Shown here: piece after piece, positions 17,865 to 27,229 of the stretch
Position numbering within the stretch: the first letter of the stretch is position 1
How the letters are laid out: each line of letters begins with the position of its first letter
Origin: Mesorhizobium sp. M2A.F.Ca.ET.046.03.2.1
GTDB lineage: Bacteria; Pseudomonadota; Alphaproteobacteria; Rhizobiales; Rhizobiaceae
NCBI RefSeq assembly: GCF_003952425.1
Contig: NZ_CP034449.1
Span: 6,002,001 to 6,066,000 of the forward strand
Direction of reading: 5' to 3'
Length of the DNA: 64,000 bases
The notes under the pieces: generated by a model
What the model was told of the DNA's origin: nothing
What the model saw: the letters and a program-made list of their open reading frames with translations, nothing else
The model's database searches: none
Program-made: the position numbers and the translations under genes

Positions 17865-19700
17865 TTACACACGCACCTTGACATAGGTGCCCGGAGCATC
17901 TCCCAAGGTTTTCATACGCTTGCCGGGCTTGCGGGCGGGCACGCGGATGTTGTCCTGGTTCTCGATCCAATGCTGCCAGTGCGTCCACCATGACCCCGGA
18001 TGCTCATGCGCCGCGGCGAGCCAGGCGTTGAAATCGCCCATCGGCTTGCCGCCGGTCCAGTACTGATATTTCCTGGCGGCAGGCGGGTTGACGACGCCGG
18101 CGATATGGCCGGAACCCGCCATCACATACTCCACGTCGCCGCCGAAAAACCGCGAGCCCAGGAACACCGAGAGCGCCGGCGCGATGTGGTCTTCCTTCGT
18201 GGCAAGGTTGTAGACGGGGATGGTGATGTCGGCCAGCGACACCGTGCGACCGGCCAGCTCCATCGTGCCGCGCGAGAGATTGTTCTCCAGATAGCAGTTG
18301 CGCAGATAGAAGGAGTGGTTGGCCGCCGCCATGCGCGTGGAATCGGAATTCCAGTAGAGCAGGTCGAAGGGCAGGGGCTCCTTGCCGCGCATGTAGTTGT
18401 TGATGACATAGGGCCAGATCAGATCGCCCGAGCGCAGCATGTTGAAGGCGGTGGCCATCTTGGTGCCTTCGAGATAGCCCTTCTCGCTCATCGAGCGCTC
18501 GACAGCGGCAACCTGGTCCTCGTCGACGAAGACCTTGAGGTCGCCGGCATAGGTGAAGTCGACCTGGGTGGTGAAGAAGGTGGCCGATTTGATGCGGTTG
18601 TCGCCTTCCTGCGCCAGCAGCGCGAGAGCCGCGCCAAGCAGCGTGCCGCCGACGCAATAGCCGATGGCGTTGACTTCCTTCTCGCCGGTCGCTTTCTCCA
18701 CCATGTCGAGACCGTATTGCAGGCCTTCGCGGATATAGGCCTCCCAGCCCTTGGCGCCGTGGCGCTCGTCGGGGTTGATCCAGGAGATGACGAAGACGGT
18801 GTGGCCCTGCTCGATCGCCCAGCGGATGAAGGATTTCTGCGGGTTGAGGTCGAGGATGTAGAATTTGTTGATCCATGGCGGGCAGATCAGCAGCGGGCGC
18901 TTCAGCACCGTTTCGGTCACCGGATCGTACTGGATGATCTCGGCGACATCGCTGCGGCCGATGACCTTGCCGGGCGTGGTGGCGATGTTCTTGCCGATTT
19001 CGAAAGGCGTGTAGTCGGCCTGGCGCAGCTTCAGGTCGCCGCGCCCGGCGGCGATGTCCTCGGCCAGCATCTTCATGCCGCGCACCAGGTTCTCGCCATT
19101 CGAGGCGACCGTCTCGCGGAACAGCTCCGGATTGGTCAGGATGAAGTTCGACGGCGCGATCGCGTTCGACACCTGCTTGACGTAGAAGCTCGCCTTGTGG
19201 CGGGTGTGGTCGTCCAGGCCCTCGGCGTGCTCGACCAGCTCGTTCGCCCAGCGCGAGGTGACGAGATAGGCCTGCTTGAGGAAATCGAAGAAGGCGTTGC
19301 GGCCCCATTCGGGGTCCTGGAAGCGCTTGTCGCCGCGCTCGGGCTGAACCGCGTCCTGTGGCGCCTCGGCATTGGGATTGACCTTCTGGATGGCGTTGGC
19401 CCAGACCGTCATATAGCCGGCGAACAGCCGCGTCTGCGCTTCGAGCGCGCGCTGCGGATCGCCAAGCCAGTACTCCGAGAGCTTGGAGAATGTCTTGACC
19501 ATGTCGACGACCGGTTCGGCGACATGATCGCGCACCTCACCCTTCTCGCGCGGTTCGGTCCAGGCGGACGCCGCCTTGCCGGCCTGTTCGATCATGCGCG
19601 CCATATTCAAGGCGAAGCGCTCGGGATCCTTCACCAGATATTGCTCGATGGCCGAAGGTCCGCCATTTTCCGCTTTGTCCGAATCGTCAGTTTTGGACAT
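17865..19700 (-). CDS. phaC: class I poly(R)-hydroxyalkanoate synthase
   Basis: This 611-aa class I PHA synthase polymerises (R)-3-hydroxyacyl-CoA into storage polyester at granule surfaces. The ATG at 19700 gives MSKTDDSDKAENG; the frame extends to 19961 only through non-coding sequence. Key features are the N-terminal PhaC_N region, the lipase-box-like GYCVGGTLLG with nucleophile Cys349, the catalytic Asp region in YNLATKEDHIAPALS and the later His in AGSGHIAGVVNPP. It is divergent from a small lipoprotein gene. phaA, phaB and phaR are not in the window. Length and motifs match Cupriavidus/rhizobial PhaC. Confidence 0.95.
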   Translation of the reverse strand: MSKTDDSDKAENGGPSAIEQYLVKDPERFALNMARMIEQAGKAASAWTEPREKGEVRDHVAEPVVDMVKTFSKLSEYWLGDPQRALEAQTRLFAGYMTVWANAIQKVNPNAEAPQDAVQPERGDKRFQDPEWGRNAFFDFLKQAYLVTSRWANELVEHAEGLDDHTRHKASFYVKQVSNAIAPSNFILTNPELFRETVASNGENLVRGMKMLAEDIAAGRGDLKLRQADYTPFEIGKNIATTPGKVIGRSDVAEIIQYDPVTETVLKRPLLICPPWINKFYILDLNPQKSFIRWAIEQGHTVFVISWINPDERHGAKGWEAYIREGLQYGLDMVEKATGEKEVNAIGYCVGGTLLGAALALLAQEGDNRIKSATFFTTQVDFTYAGDLKVFVDEDQVAAVERSMSEKGYLEGTKMATAFNMLRSGDLIWPYVINNYMRGKEPLPFDLLYWNSDSTRMAAANHSFYLRNCYLENNLSRGTMELAGRTVSLADITIPVYNLATKEDHIAPALSVFLGSRFFGGDVEYVMAGSGHIAGVVNPPAARKYQYWTGGKPMGDFNAWLAAAHEHPGSWWTHWQHWIENQDNIRVPARKPGKRMKTLGDAPGTYVKVRV

Positions 19701-19797
19701 GGTCCGCGGGGTTCCTCCCGGAGCGTTTTCTTGACATATTACCATGGGACATCTGACCGGGTCCAATTCGCAGTAACCCGGCTGCCAGGAAAACAAT

Positions 19798-20205
19798 ATG
19801 ACGATAAATGTTGGCGGGACTTTTTTTCTCAGGTTCGGTTCGATCTCCCGCAAGGCGGTCCTGGCCGCGCTGGTCGGCGTGCTGCTGCCCGCCGGCGGCT
19901 GCACGAGCACCAGCACCAACAATGCAGCGCCGACGGCCGTGACCGAAGGCCCGAAGGACACCGGCTCCTACCCGAACCTCAACATTCCGCCGCAGGTGGC
20001 CGCCAAGCAACTCACCAAGGTGGAGACCGCGGCGAACCTGGCAAGGCTCAAGGCCGAGCAGCAGGCGCAGGCCGCCAAGGGCGGCAGCGTCAAGGCGCCG
20101 GCGAATTCCGCGGCGCTGAAGACGCTTGCCAAGACGCATGGTGGCGACACGCTGAAACAGATCGAGGGCAAATGCGACCCGACCCTCGACCCTAACTGCA
20201 ATTAG
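19798..20205 (+). CDS. putative lipoprotein
   Basis: The 135-aa protein has a type II signal (KAVLAALVGVLLPAGGC, lipobox AGGC) followed by a Ser/Thr/Asn-rich linker and a helical Ala/Lys/Gln-rich region. It ends with a short GKCDPTLDPNC tail carrying two cysteines. It is probably an inner- or outer-membrane-anchored periplasmic protein. I do not recognise a characterised family. It is divergent from phaC, with 97 bp between starts, and lies 50 bp upstream of the aminotransferase gene, so it could be its first operon partner. Confidence 0.75.
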   Translation: MTINVGGTFFLRFGSISRKAVLAALVGVLLPAGGCTSTSTNNAAPTAVTEGPKDTGSYPNLNIPPQVAAKQLTKVETAANLARLKAEQQAQAAKGGSVKAPANSAALKTLAKTHGGDTLKQIEGKCDPTLDPNCN

Positions 20206-20255
20206 GTTTATATCGCGCGCCGAAAGCGCCCCCTTCGATCGTGTCTGGAAATCCA

Positions 20256-21473
20256 ATGGAAGAATTTCACAAGGTCCGCCGGCTTCCGCCTTACGTGTTC
20301 GAGCAGGTCAACCGGCTGAAGGCCAGCGCCCGTTCGCGCGGCGCCGACATCATCGACCTTGGCATGGGCAATCCGGACCTGCCGACGCCGAAAGCCATCG
20401 TCGACAAATTGTGCGAGGTGGTGCGCGATCCGCGCACGCATCGCTATTCGTCCTCGCGCGGCATTCCGGGCCTGCGCCGCGCCCAAGCCAACTACTATGC
20501 CCGCAGGTTCGGCGTGAAGCTCAACCCCGACACCCAGGTGGTGGCCACGCTCGGCTCGAAGGAAGGCTTCGCCAACATGGCGCAGGCGATCACCGCGCCG
20601 GGCGACGTCATCCTGTGCCCCAATCCGACCTATCCGATCCACGCCTTCGGCTTCATCATGTCGGGCGGCGTCATCCGCTCGCTGCAGGTCGAGCCCGACG
20701 ACGGCTTCATCCCGGCGGTCGAGCGCGGTATCCGCCATTCGATCCCGAAGCCGCTGGCGCTGATCCTCAACTATCCGTCGAATCCGACGGCGCTGGTCGC
20801 CTCGCTCGACTTCTACAAGGACGTGGTCGCCTTCGCGAAGAAGAACGACATCATCATCCTGTCCGATCTTGCCTATTCCGAGATTTATTTCGACGGCAAT
20901 CCGCCGCCTTCGGTGCTGCAGGTGCCGGGCGCGATGGATATCTGCGTCGAGTTCACCTCGATGTCGAAGACCTTCTCCATGCCGGGCTGGCGCATGGGAT
21001 TCGCCGTCGGCAACGAGCGGCTGATCTCGGCGCTGACGCGGGTGAAGTCCTATCTCGACTATGGCGCCTTCACGCCGATCCAGGTGGCGGCGGCGCATGC
21101 GCTGAACGGCGACGGCGCCGACATCGAGGAGGTGCGCGAGGTCTACCACAAGCGGCGCGACGTGATGGTCGATTCCTTCGGCCGCGCCGGCTGGACCATT
21201 CCCGCGCCCGCGGCCTCGATGTTCGCCTGGGCGCCGATCCCGGAACAGTTCCGCCATCTCGGCTCGCTCGAATTCTCCAAGCTGCTCATCGAGCATGCGG
21301 ATGTCGCGGTGGCGCCGGGCATCGGCTTCGGCGAGCATGGCGACGACTATGTGCGCGTGGCGCTGGTCGAGAACGAGCACCGGATCCGTCAGGCCGCGCG
21401 CAACATCAAGCGCTTCCTGGCATCAACCGCCAAGCAGCCCAACAATGTGGTGCCGCTCGCCGCTCGGCGCTGA
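20256..21473 (+). CDS. AlaC-like / LL-DAP-like class I/II PLP aminotransferase
   Basis: The 405-aa PLP-dependent fold-type I aminotransferase closely resembles E. coli AlaC (glutamate-pyruvate aminotransferase) along its length: RRLPPYVFEQVN, DIIDLGMGNPDLPTP, RYSSSRGIPGLRRA, the SNPTA motif, and the PLP lysine in SMSKTFSMPGWRMGF. Many rhizobial copies are labelled LL-diaminopimelate or aspartate aminotransferase, and the substrate is uncertain. ATG 20256 is preceded by GGAAA; a GTG at 20241 in frame has no ribosome-binding site. It lies 41 bp upstream of homoserine dehydrogenase, suggesting co-transcription and a role in aspartate-family amino-acid metabolism. Confidence 0.88.
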   Translation: MEEFHKVRRLPPYVFEQVNRLKASARSRGADIIDLGMGNPDLPTPKAIVDKLCEVVRDPRTHRYSSSRGIPGLRRAQANYYARRFGVKLNPDTQVVATLGSKEGFANMAQAITAPGDVILCPNPTYPIHAFGFIMSGGVIRSLQVEPDDGFIPAVERGIRHSIPKPLALILNYPSNPTALVASLDFYKDVVAFAKKNDIIILSDLAYSEIYFDGNPPPSVLQVPGAMDICVEFTSMSKTFSMPGWRMGFAVGNERLISALTRVKSYLDYGAFTPIQVAAAHALNGDGADIEEVREVYHKRRDVMVDSFGRAGWTIPAPAASMFAWAPIPEQFRHLGSLEFSKLLIEHADVAVAPGIGFGEHGDDYVRVALVENEHRIRQAARNIKRFLASTAKQPNNVVPLAARR

Positions 21474-21514
21474 GTCTGCCTAATATTTCTGGATTTTGAG
21501 GGGCGTCGCCGGAC

Positions 21515-22828
21515 ATGGCTGAAGCGTTGCGTGTTGGAATTGCCGGCCTCGGCACGGTTGGCGCCTCGGTGGCGCGCGTGCTGCGCGACAAGGCGGCGGA
21601 GCTCACCCGCCAATGCGGACGCGACATCGTCGTGACGGCGGTTTCCGCCCGCGACCGGAAACGCGACCGCGGCGTCGATCTCAGCGCCGCGACATGGTTC
21701 GACGATCCGGTCCAAATGGCCGAAAAGGCCGACATCGACGTCTTTGTCGAGCTGATCGGCGGCGACGAAGGGCCGGCGCGGCTGGCGGTGAAGGCGGCGC
21801 TCGAGGCGGGCCGGCATGTCGTCACCGCCAACAAGGCGCTGCTTGCCAAGCATGGCGTGGCGCTTGCCGAGATCGCCGAGAAGAAGGGTGTTCTGCTCAA
21901 TTACGAGGCGGCGGTGGCCGGCGGCATCCCCGTCATCAAGACGATGCGCGAGGCAATGGCCGGCAATGCGGTGACGCGTGTCTTCGGCATCCTCAACGGC
22001 ACCTGCAACTACATCCTGACCCGCATGGAAGCCGAGGGCATCTCGTTCGATGCCTGCCTGAAGGACGCGCAGCGACTGGGCTACGCCGAGGCCGACCCGA
22101 CCTTCGACATCGAAGGCCACGACACGGCCCACAAGCTGTCGATCCTGACCAGCCTTGCCTTCGGCACGAAGATCGCCGCCAACGACATCTATATGGAAGG
22201 CATCTCCAACATCAGCCAGGCAGACATCCGCGCGGCGGCCGATCTCGGCTACCGCATCAAGCTGCTGGGCGTCGCGCAACGCACCGACAGCGGCATCGAG
22301 CAGCGGGTGCACCCGACGATGGTACCGACGGCGTCCGTCATCGCGCAGGTACACGGCGTCACCAATGCCGTGGCGATAGAGACCGACATTCTGGGCGAGC
22401 TTCTGCTTTCCGGTCCAGGCGCCGGCGGCAACGCCACCGCCTCGGCGGTGATCGGCGACATTGCCGACATCGCCAAGAGCCGGCCCGGGTTCCAGCACGC
22501 TCCGGTGTTCGGCTGGCCGGCGAAGGAACTGAAGCCCTATAAGAAAGCGCAGATGCGCAGCCATGCCGGCGGCTACTTCATTCGCTTGACCGTGCATGAC
22601 CGCACCGGCGTCTTCGCGGCCATCGCCAAGCGCATGGCCGACAACGACATCTCGCTGGAATCGATCGTCCAGCAGGCGGCCAGCGCGGAGACCCAGGCGC
22701 AGAAAACGGTCATCCTCGTCACCCACGAGACGACGGAAGCCGCGGTGCGCAAGGCGGTCGAAGGCATCACCAAGGACGGCCATCTGACCGACAAACCGCA
22801 AGTGATCCGCATCGAGCGGGCGGAATAA
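21515..22828 (+). CDS. hom: homoserine dehydrogenase
   Basis: The 437-aa enzyme reduces aspartate semialdehyde to homoserine, the branch point to threonine and methionine. It has an N-terminal Rossmann domain (VGIAGLGTVGASVARVL), the substrate domain with NGTCNYILTRM, EADPTFDIEGHDTAHKLSIL and the catalytic Lys region, and a C-terminal ACT domain (LTVHDRTGVFAAIAKRMADNDISLESIVQ) that in relatives binds threonine for feedback inhibition. It follows the AlaC-like aminotransferase by 41 bp with a GAGGGG ribosome-binding site. Confidence 0.96.
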   Translation: MAEALRVGIAGLGTVGASVARVLRDKAAELTRQCGRDIVVTAVSARDRKRDRGVDLSAATWFDDPVQMAEKADIDVFVELIGGDEGPARLAVKAALEAGRHVVTANKALLAKHGVALAEIAEKKGVLLNYEAAVAGGIPVIKTMREAMAGNAVTRVFGILNGTCNYILTRMEAEGISFDACLKDAQRLGYAEADPTFDIEGHDTAHKLSILTSLAFGTKIAANDIYMEGISNISQADIRAAADLGYRIKLLGVAQRTDSGIEQRVHPTMVPTASVIAQVHGVTNAVAIETDILGELLLSGPGAGGNATASAVIGDIADIAKSRPGFQHAPVFGWPAKELKPYKKAQMRSHAGGYFIRLTVHDRTGVFAAIAKRMADNDISLESIVQQAASAETQAQKTVILVTHETTEAAVRKAVEGITKDGHLTDKPQVIRIERAE

Positions 22829-23013
22829 GCCAGGTCCGATTCCGTCTTCAATCGATTGATTTTGCTGCCATTTCAAAAACTGACGTGGCAAGTCTTGCCG
22901 TTGTCATGGAGCTTTGCCAGAAGAAGCCCGCCTCTGGCGGGAGGCGGAGCAATTCCGGCGCTCAACCGTTCTGGGATTGCTCGACGCAAACAGACAACGA
23001 GGAACGCCCATCC

Positions 23014-23997
23014 ATGAACATCGCCCAGAACATCACTGCCGGCCTCGACCGGATCCTCACCATGGAAGTGGTGCGCGTCACCGAGCGCGCCGCCGTCGCG
23101 GCCGCCAGGCTGCGCGGGCGTGGCGATGAGAAGGCAGCCGACCAGGTGGCGGTCGATGCGATGCGTCAGGAGCTAAACCGGCTGGCCATCAAGGGCACGG
23201 TGGTGATCGGCGAGGGCGAGCGCGACGAGGCGCCGATGCTCTATATCGGCGAAGAGGTCGGCACCGGCAAAGGCCCGGCCGTCGACATCGCGCTAGATCC
23301 GCTGGAAGGCACCACGATCTGCGCCAAGAACCTGCCCAACGCGCTTGCGGTCATCGCCATCGCGGAAAAGGGCAGCCTGCTGTTTGCACCAGACGTCTAT
23401 ATGGACAAGATCGCCATCGGCCCCGGCTATCCGGAAGGCCTGATCGACATCGACGCCTCGCCGGCCGAGAACCTCGCCAATCTGGCCAAGGCCAAGGGCG
23501 TGGCCATTTCCGACATTACGGCCTGCATCCTCGACCGGCCGCGTCACGCCAAGCTGATCGACGCCGTGCGCGCCACGGGTGCGGCGATACGGCTGATCGG
23601 CGACGGCGATGTCGCCGGCGTCATCCACACCACCGATCCGGACGAGACCGGGATCGACATCTATCTCGGCACGGGTGGCGCGCCGGAAGGCGTGCTGGCG
23701 GCGGCGGCGCTTCGCTGCACCGGCGGGCAGATGCTGGGCCGGCTGATCCTCGACACGCCGGAAAAGGTGGCACGGGCTGAGAAGATGGGCATTTCCGACC
23801 CGAAGCGGGTCTATCGCGCCCAGGACATGGCGCGCGGCGACGTGCTGTTCGCGGCGACCGGCGTTACCGACGGCAATCTGCTCGACGGGGTGAAGTTCGG
23901 CCGCACCTTCATCACCACGCATACCATCGTGCTGCGCTCGTCCTCGCGCACGGTCCGCGAGATCAAGGCGCGCCACCAGGATCTGGATAAGTTCTGA
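23014..23997 (+). CDS. glpX: class II fructose-1,6-bisphosphatase
   Basis: The 327-aa GlpX-type phosphatase hydrolyses fructose-1,6-bisphosphate in gluconeogenesis. Motifs include the metal site in VVIGEGERDEAPML, the DPLEGTTIC segment and IRLIGDGDVAGVI. ATG 23014 follows GAGGAA; the in-frame extension to 22885 is non-coding. It lies 185 bp after hom and before recJ, an arrangement I associate with Mesorhizobium relatives. A strong hairpin follows its stop, so it is probably not co-transcribed with recJ. Confidence 0.95.
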   Translation: MNIAQNITAGLDRILTMEVVRVTERAAVAAARLRGRGDEKAADQVAVDAMRQELNRLAIKGTVVIGEGERDEAPMLYIGEEVGTGKGPAVDIALDPLEGTTICAKNLPNALAVIAIAEKGSLLFAPDVYMDKIAIGPGYPEGLIDIDASPAENLANLAKAKGVAISDITACILDRPRHAKLIDAVRATGAAIRLIGDGDVAGVIHTTDPDETGIDIYLGTGGAPEGVLAAAALRCTGGQMLGRLILDTPEKVARAEKMGISDPKRVYRAQDMARGDVLFAATGVTDGNLLDGVKFGRTFITTHTIVLRSSSRTVREIKARHQDLDKF

Positions 23998-24026
23998 TTT
24001 CGCCCATTTGAGCGCCACCGCGGCGT

Positions 24027-24059
24027 TCCGGGGAAAAACCTTCCACACTTTTCCCCGGA
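24027..24059. terminator. perfect 11-bp inverted repeat between glpX and recJ
   Basis: TCCGGGGAAAA (24027-24037) and TTTTCCCCGGA (24049-24059) are exact inverted copies around an 11-nt loop, starting 30 bases after the glpX stop. There is no following T-tract on the plus strand, although the stem itself ends in A/T pairs. It probably ends or protects the glpX transcript. Confidence 0.55.
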
Positions 24060-24135
24060 TTGCTCGCTTGCGCCGAATTGCTCCCGCCGTCGCATATTGA
24101 TATCTGCCCAAGATGATGTGCAGACGGCGCGTCGC

Positions 24136-25920
24136 ATGACGGGCGAGAAACGGTTCTTCCTCGATGTCAGGCAGTCGGCGACCGGTGTTTCCTGGCAACA
24201 CCGGCTGACCGAGCGGCAGGACATGGCCGCCTTGGCGATCGCGCAGGGCCACGGCGTGCCCGACATCGTAGCGCGGGTGCTTGCCGGGCGCGGCGTCAGC
24301 GCTGAGCAGGCCGACCGCTTCCTCGATCCGACCATCCGCGAGCTTCTGCCGAACCCGGCATCGCTGACCGACATGGAGAAAGCGGCGTCGAGGCTCGCCG
24401 ATGCGATCGTCGCCCGCGAAAAAGTGGCGATCTTCGGGGACTACGATGTCGACGGTGCCGCCTCGTCGGCGCTCCTGAAACGCTTCCTCACGCATTTTTC
24501 GGTGCCGTCGGAAATCTATATCCCGGACCGCATCTTCGAAGGCTACGGGCCCAATCCGGAAGCGATGCGGGAACTGATCTCGCGCGGCGCCAAGCTGATC
24601 GTCACCGTCGATTGTGGCACCAACAGCGCGACCTCGATCGAGGCGGCCAGGGAAGCCGGCGCCGACGTGGTGGTGCTCGACCACCACCAGGTCGGCGGCC
24701 CGCTGCCGCCGGCGGCGGCCGTGGTCAATCCCAATCGCGAGGACGATTTGTCGGGGCAGGGGCATCTGTGCGCCGCGGGCGTCGTCTTCCTGTGCCTGGT
24801 TCAGACGGCAAAGCTGCTGCGCGAAAGGCTGCCGGATGCCGCGCCCGTCGATCTGCTTTCAATGCTCGATCTGGTGGCGCTGGCGACGGTGTGCGACGTG
24901 GTGCCGCTCACCGGCGTCAACCGGGCCTTCATCGTCAAGGGGCTGCAGGTGTTGCGCCAGCAGAAGAATGAGGGGTTGGCGGCGCTGGCGCGGGACACGC
25001 GCATCGGCGAGCCGATCAACACCTTCCATCTGTCCTTCCTGATCGGCCCGCGCATCAATGCCGGCGGCCGCATCGGCGATGCCGCGCTCGGCAGCCGGCT
25101 TCTAGCCACCGACGATCCCGTCGAGGCAGCAAGCATCGCCGAGACGCTCGACCGGCTGAACCAGGAACGGCAGCAGATGGAGCAGGAGATGCTGGCGCAG
25201 GCGCGTGCCGAGGCCGATGCCGAGCTTGCCGGCGGCAACGGGCCGGCGGTCATCGTCACGGCCAGCAACAGCTGGCATCCGGGCATCGTCGGGCTGATCG
25301 CCTCGCGGCTCAAGGATTATGCGCGCCGGCCGGCCTTTGCCATCGCCTTCAATTCGACCGGCATCGGCACGGGCTCCGGCCGTTCGGTGACCGGCTTCGA
25401 CCTTGGCCGGCTGGTGCGCGAGGCGGCGGCTGCCGGGCTGATCGTCAAGGGCGGCGGCCATGCGATGGCGGCCGGCATCACCGTCGAGCGTGCCAAGCTC
25501 GGCGAGTTGCGCGCCTTCTTCGAAGAACGCGCCGCGGCCGATGTCTTCCGGCTGCAGAACGAGGAAAGCCTGGCGATCGACGGCGCCCTGGCCGCCGAGG
25601 GCGCCACGATCGCGCTGCTCGACGCGCTGGAGAAAGCCGGCCCGTTCGGCGCCGGGCACATCGCGCCGGTCTTCGTGCTGCCGCGCCACCGGCTGGCCGA
25701 CGCGCGCGCGATCGGAACCAATCACATTCGCGTCGACCTGCAGTCCCAAAGCGGCGGCAACATCCAGGCGATCGCCTTCCGCGCCGTCGACACTGCGCTC
25801 GGCGAATTCCTGTTCAAGAACAGGGGCAGGACCGTGCATATCGCCGGTTCGCTGTCGGGCAATTACTGGAACGGCAACCGCACGGTGCAGTTTCGCATCA
25901 GCGACGCGGCGCTTGCTTAA
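24136..25920 (+). CDS. recJ: single-stranded-DNA-specific exonuclease RecJ
   Basis: The 594-aa 5'-3' ssDNA exonuclease works in recombination and mismatch repair. DHH-family motifs are visible: motif I VAIFGDYDVDGAAS, motif II VTVDCGTN, motif III VVLDHHQVGG, and motif IV with NPNRED. The DHHA1 domain carries GSGRSVTGFDL and KGGGHAMAAGITV, and an OB-like C-terminal domain follows. The start is uncertain: ATG 24136 gives the usual MTGEKRFFLDVRQSATG start, while TTG 24097 would add 13 residues. It is shortly downstream of the glpX hairpin. Confidence 0.95.
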   Translation: MTGEKRFFLDVRQSATGVSWQHRLTERQDMAALAIAQGHGVPDIVARVLAGRGVSAEQADRFLDPTIRELLPNPASLTDMEKAASRLADAIVAREKVAIFGDYDVDGAASSALLKRFLTHFSVPSEIYIPDRIFEGYGPNPEAMRELISRGAKLIVTVDCGTNSATSIEAAREAGADVVVLDHHQVGGPLPPAAAVVNPNREDDLSGQGHLCAAGVVFLCLVQTAKLLRERLPDAAPVDLLSMLDLVALATVCDVVPLTGVNRAFIVKGLQVLRQQKNEGLAALARDTRIGEPINTFHLSFLIGPRINAGGRIGDAALGSRLLATDDPVEAASIAETLDRLNQERQQMEQEMLAQARAEADAELAGGNGPAVIVTASNSWHPGIVGLIASRLKDYARRPAFAIAFNSTGIGTGSGRSVTGFDLGRLVREAAAAGLIVKGGGHAMAAGITVERAKLGELRAFFEERAAADVFRLQNEESLAIDGALAAEGATIALLDALEKAGPFGAGHIAPVFVLPRHRLADARAIGTNHIRVDLQSQSGGNIQAIAFRAVDTALGEFLFKNRGRTVHIAGSLSGNYWNGNRTVQFRISDAALA

Positions 25921-25984
25921 CGACCTACCTTAACACAGACGTTTTGACCGGTTGGTTCGTGTGCGTTGGCAGATCCCATGCCTT

Positions 25985-26110
25985 GGCGATTGGCCGAGAC
26001 GCCTATCGCAGTCGTCATCCAGGGTCTGCGCGCGTCGCTACGCTCCCTGCTCCGCCCTGGAATGACGAGGTTCGGGAGCCTCCAGCTCATCGCCAGCGTT
26101 TGCGCTGACT
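25985..26110 (+). repeat. dispersed REP-like repeat, copy 3
   Basis: The core GTCATCCAGGGTCTGCG ... CGCCCTGGAATGAC (26014-26066) is an imperfect palindrome and shares both flanks with the copies near 16036-16282. Those copies carry one flank each, so this one looks like a full unit. It occupies most of the gap between recJ and the convergent patatin gene. Confidence 0.7.
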
Positions 26111-26179
26111 ACGGCAACGGACGTTGATAGCCTTGCCCGACAAGCCTGGAATCTTTCCAAATCACTGAAGTAGCGGAAT

Positions 26180-27148
26180 TCAGACCAGAACGGACTGCAG
26201 GCGGGTCAATTCGCTGATCTGGGACATCGTCGCCTGGTAGCCGAGGCTGATCGCCTCGTCGGCGCGATGGAATTCCGTCAGGCCGATATGGCTGAGTTTC
26301 GGCTGCAGTGACATATCCGGCGGATCGCCGGCCAGCCTGGCGCGCGAAATCCGGTCCTGGATGATGTTGAAGGCCTCGACCATGACGCCGGTGATGCCGA
26401 GGCGGCTCTGGTGCGACTGGGGATTGACCTGGCCGGGGCGCGGAGCGTCTTTCTCGACGACCAGTTCGCCGGCGCTGTGCTTGATGACGGCGGCGCGCCC
26501 GAAGAGGTCATAATGCAGGTTGACCGCCACGACGAGCGGCTGCTCGTAGGCGCGGCAGACCGAGACCGGCACCGGATTGACCAGCGCGCCGTCGACCAGC
26601 ATGCGGCCGTTGCAGGCCACCGGCTCGAAGACGCCGGGCAGCGCGTAGGAAGCGCGCATGGCGGTGACGAGCGAGCCGCTCGACAGCCAGATCTCGTGGC
26701 CGGTGCGGATTTCGGAAGCGACGGCGACAAAGGGTTTCGACAGATCGTCGAAGCGGGCGCCGTCGAGATGCTCGCGTAGGCGCTGGTCGAGCTTCATGCC
26801 GCCGAACAGGCCGCTGCCGCGCAGATTGAGGTCGAGCAGGCCGAAGATGCGCCGCTTGGTCAGGCTTCTGGCGAACTCCTCCAGCTCGTCGAGCTTGCCG
26901 GCAAGATAACAGCCACCGACCAGGGCACCGACCGAGGTACCGGCGATCATCGACACTTCGATGCCGGCTTCGTCGAGCGCGCGCAGCACGCCGATATGGG
27001 CCCAGCCGCGCGCGCAGCCGCCGCCGAGCGCCAGCGAGATGCCGGTCTTCCTGCCGGACTTAGGATCTGGCAAGCCGCCGGACGATGCGGGGCCGTTGGC
27101 CTCTCGAAGGTCAGGTTTGCTGCGCAATGACGCCCATTCGAGCATCAT
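26180..27148 (-). CDS. patatin-like phospholipase family protein
   Basis: The 322-aa serine hydrolase of the bacterial patatin family (RssA/YlbK-like) has the oxyanion-hole motif GGGCARG (about residues 42-48), the nucleophile elbow GTSVG (Ser72) and the catalytic Asp in MLVDGALVNP. It probably cleaves acyl esters of phospholipids, on the cytoplasmic side because no signal peptide is visible. The start is ATG 27148 or 27145, both close behind AAGGGAG; the frame extends to a TTG at 27181. It lies 81 bp downstream of hisI on the same strand. Confidence 0.87.
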   Translation of the reverse strand: MMLEWASLRSKPDLREANGPASSGGLPDPKSGRKTGISLALGGGCARGWAHIGVLRALDEAGIEVSMIAGTSVGALVGGCYLAGKLDELEEFARSLTKRRIFGLLDLNLRGSGLFGGMKLDQRLREHLDGARFDDLSKPFVAVASEIRTGHEIWLSSGSLVTAMRASYALPGVFEPVACNGRMLVDGALVNPVPVSVCRAYEQPLVVAVNLHYDLFGRAAVIKHSAGELVVEKDAPRPGQVNPQSHQSRLGITGVMVEAFNIIQDRISRARLAGDPPDMSLQPKLSHIGLTEFHRADEAISLGYQATMSQISELTRLQSVLV

Positions 27149-27229
27149 GATCTCCCTTGTCCCGTATCCCTTGTACCGCAAGGATATTTGAGAATAGTGA
27201 ATCTGAGTGGTTTGTGAATATTGAATGGT

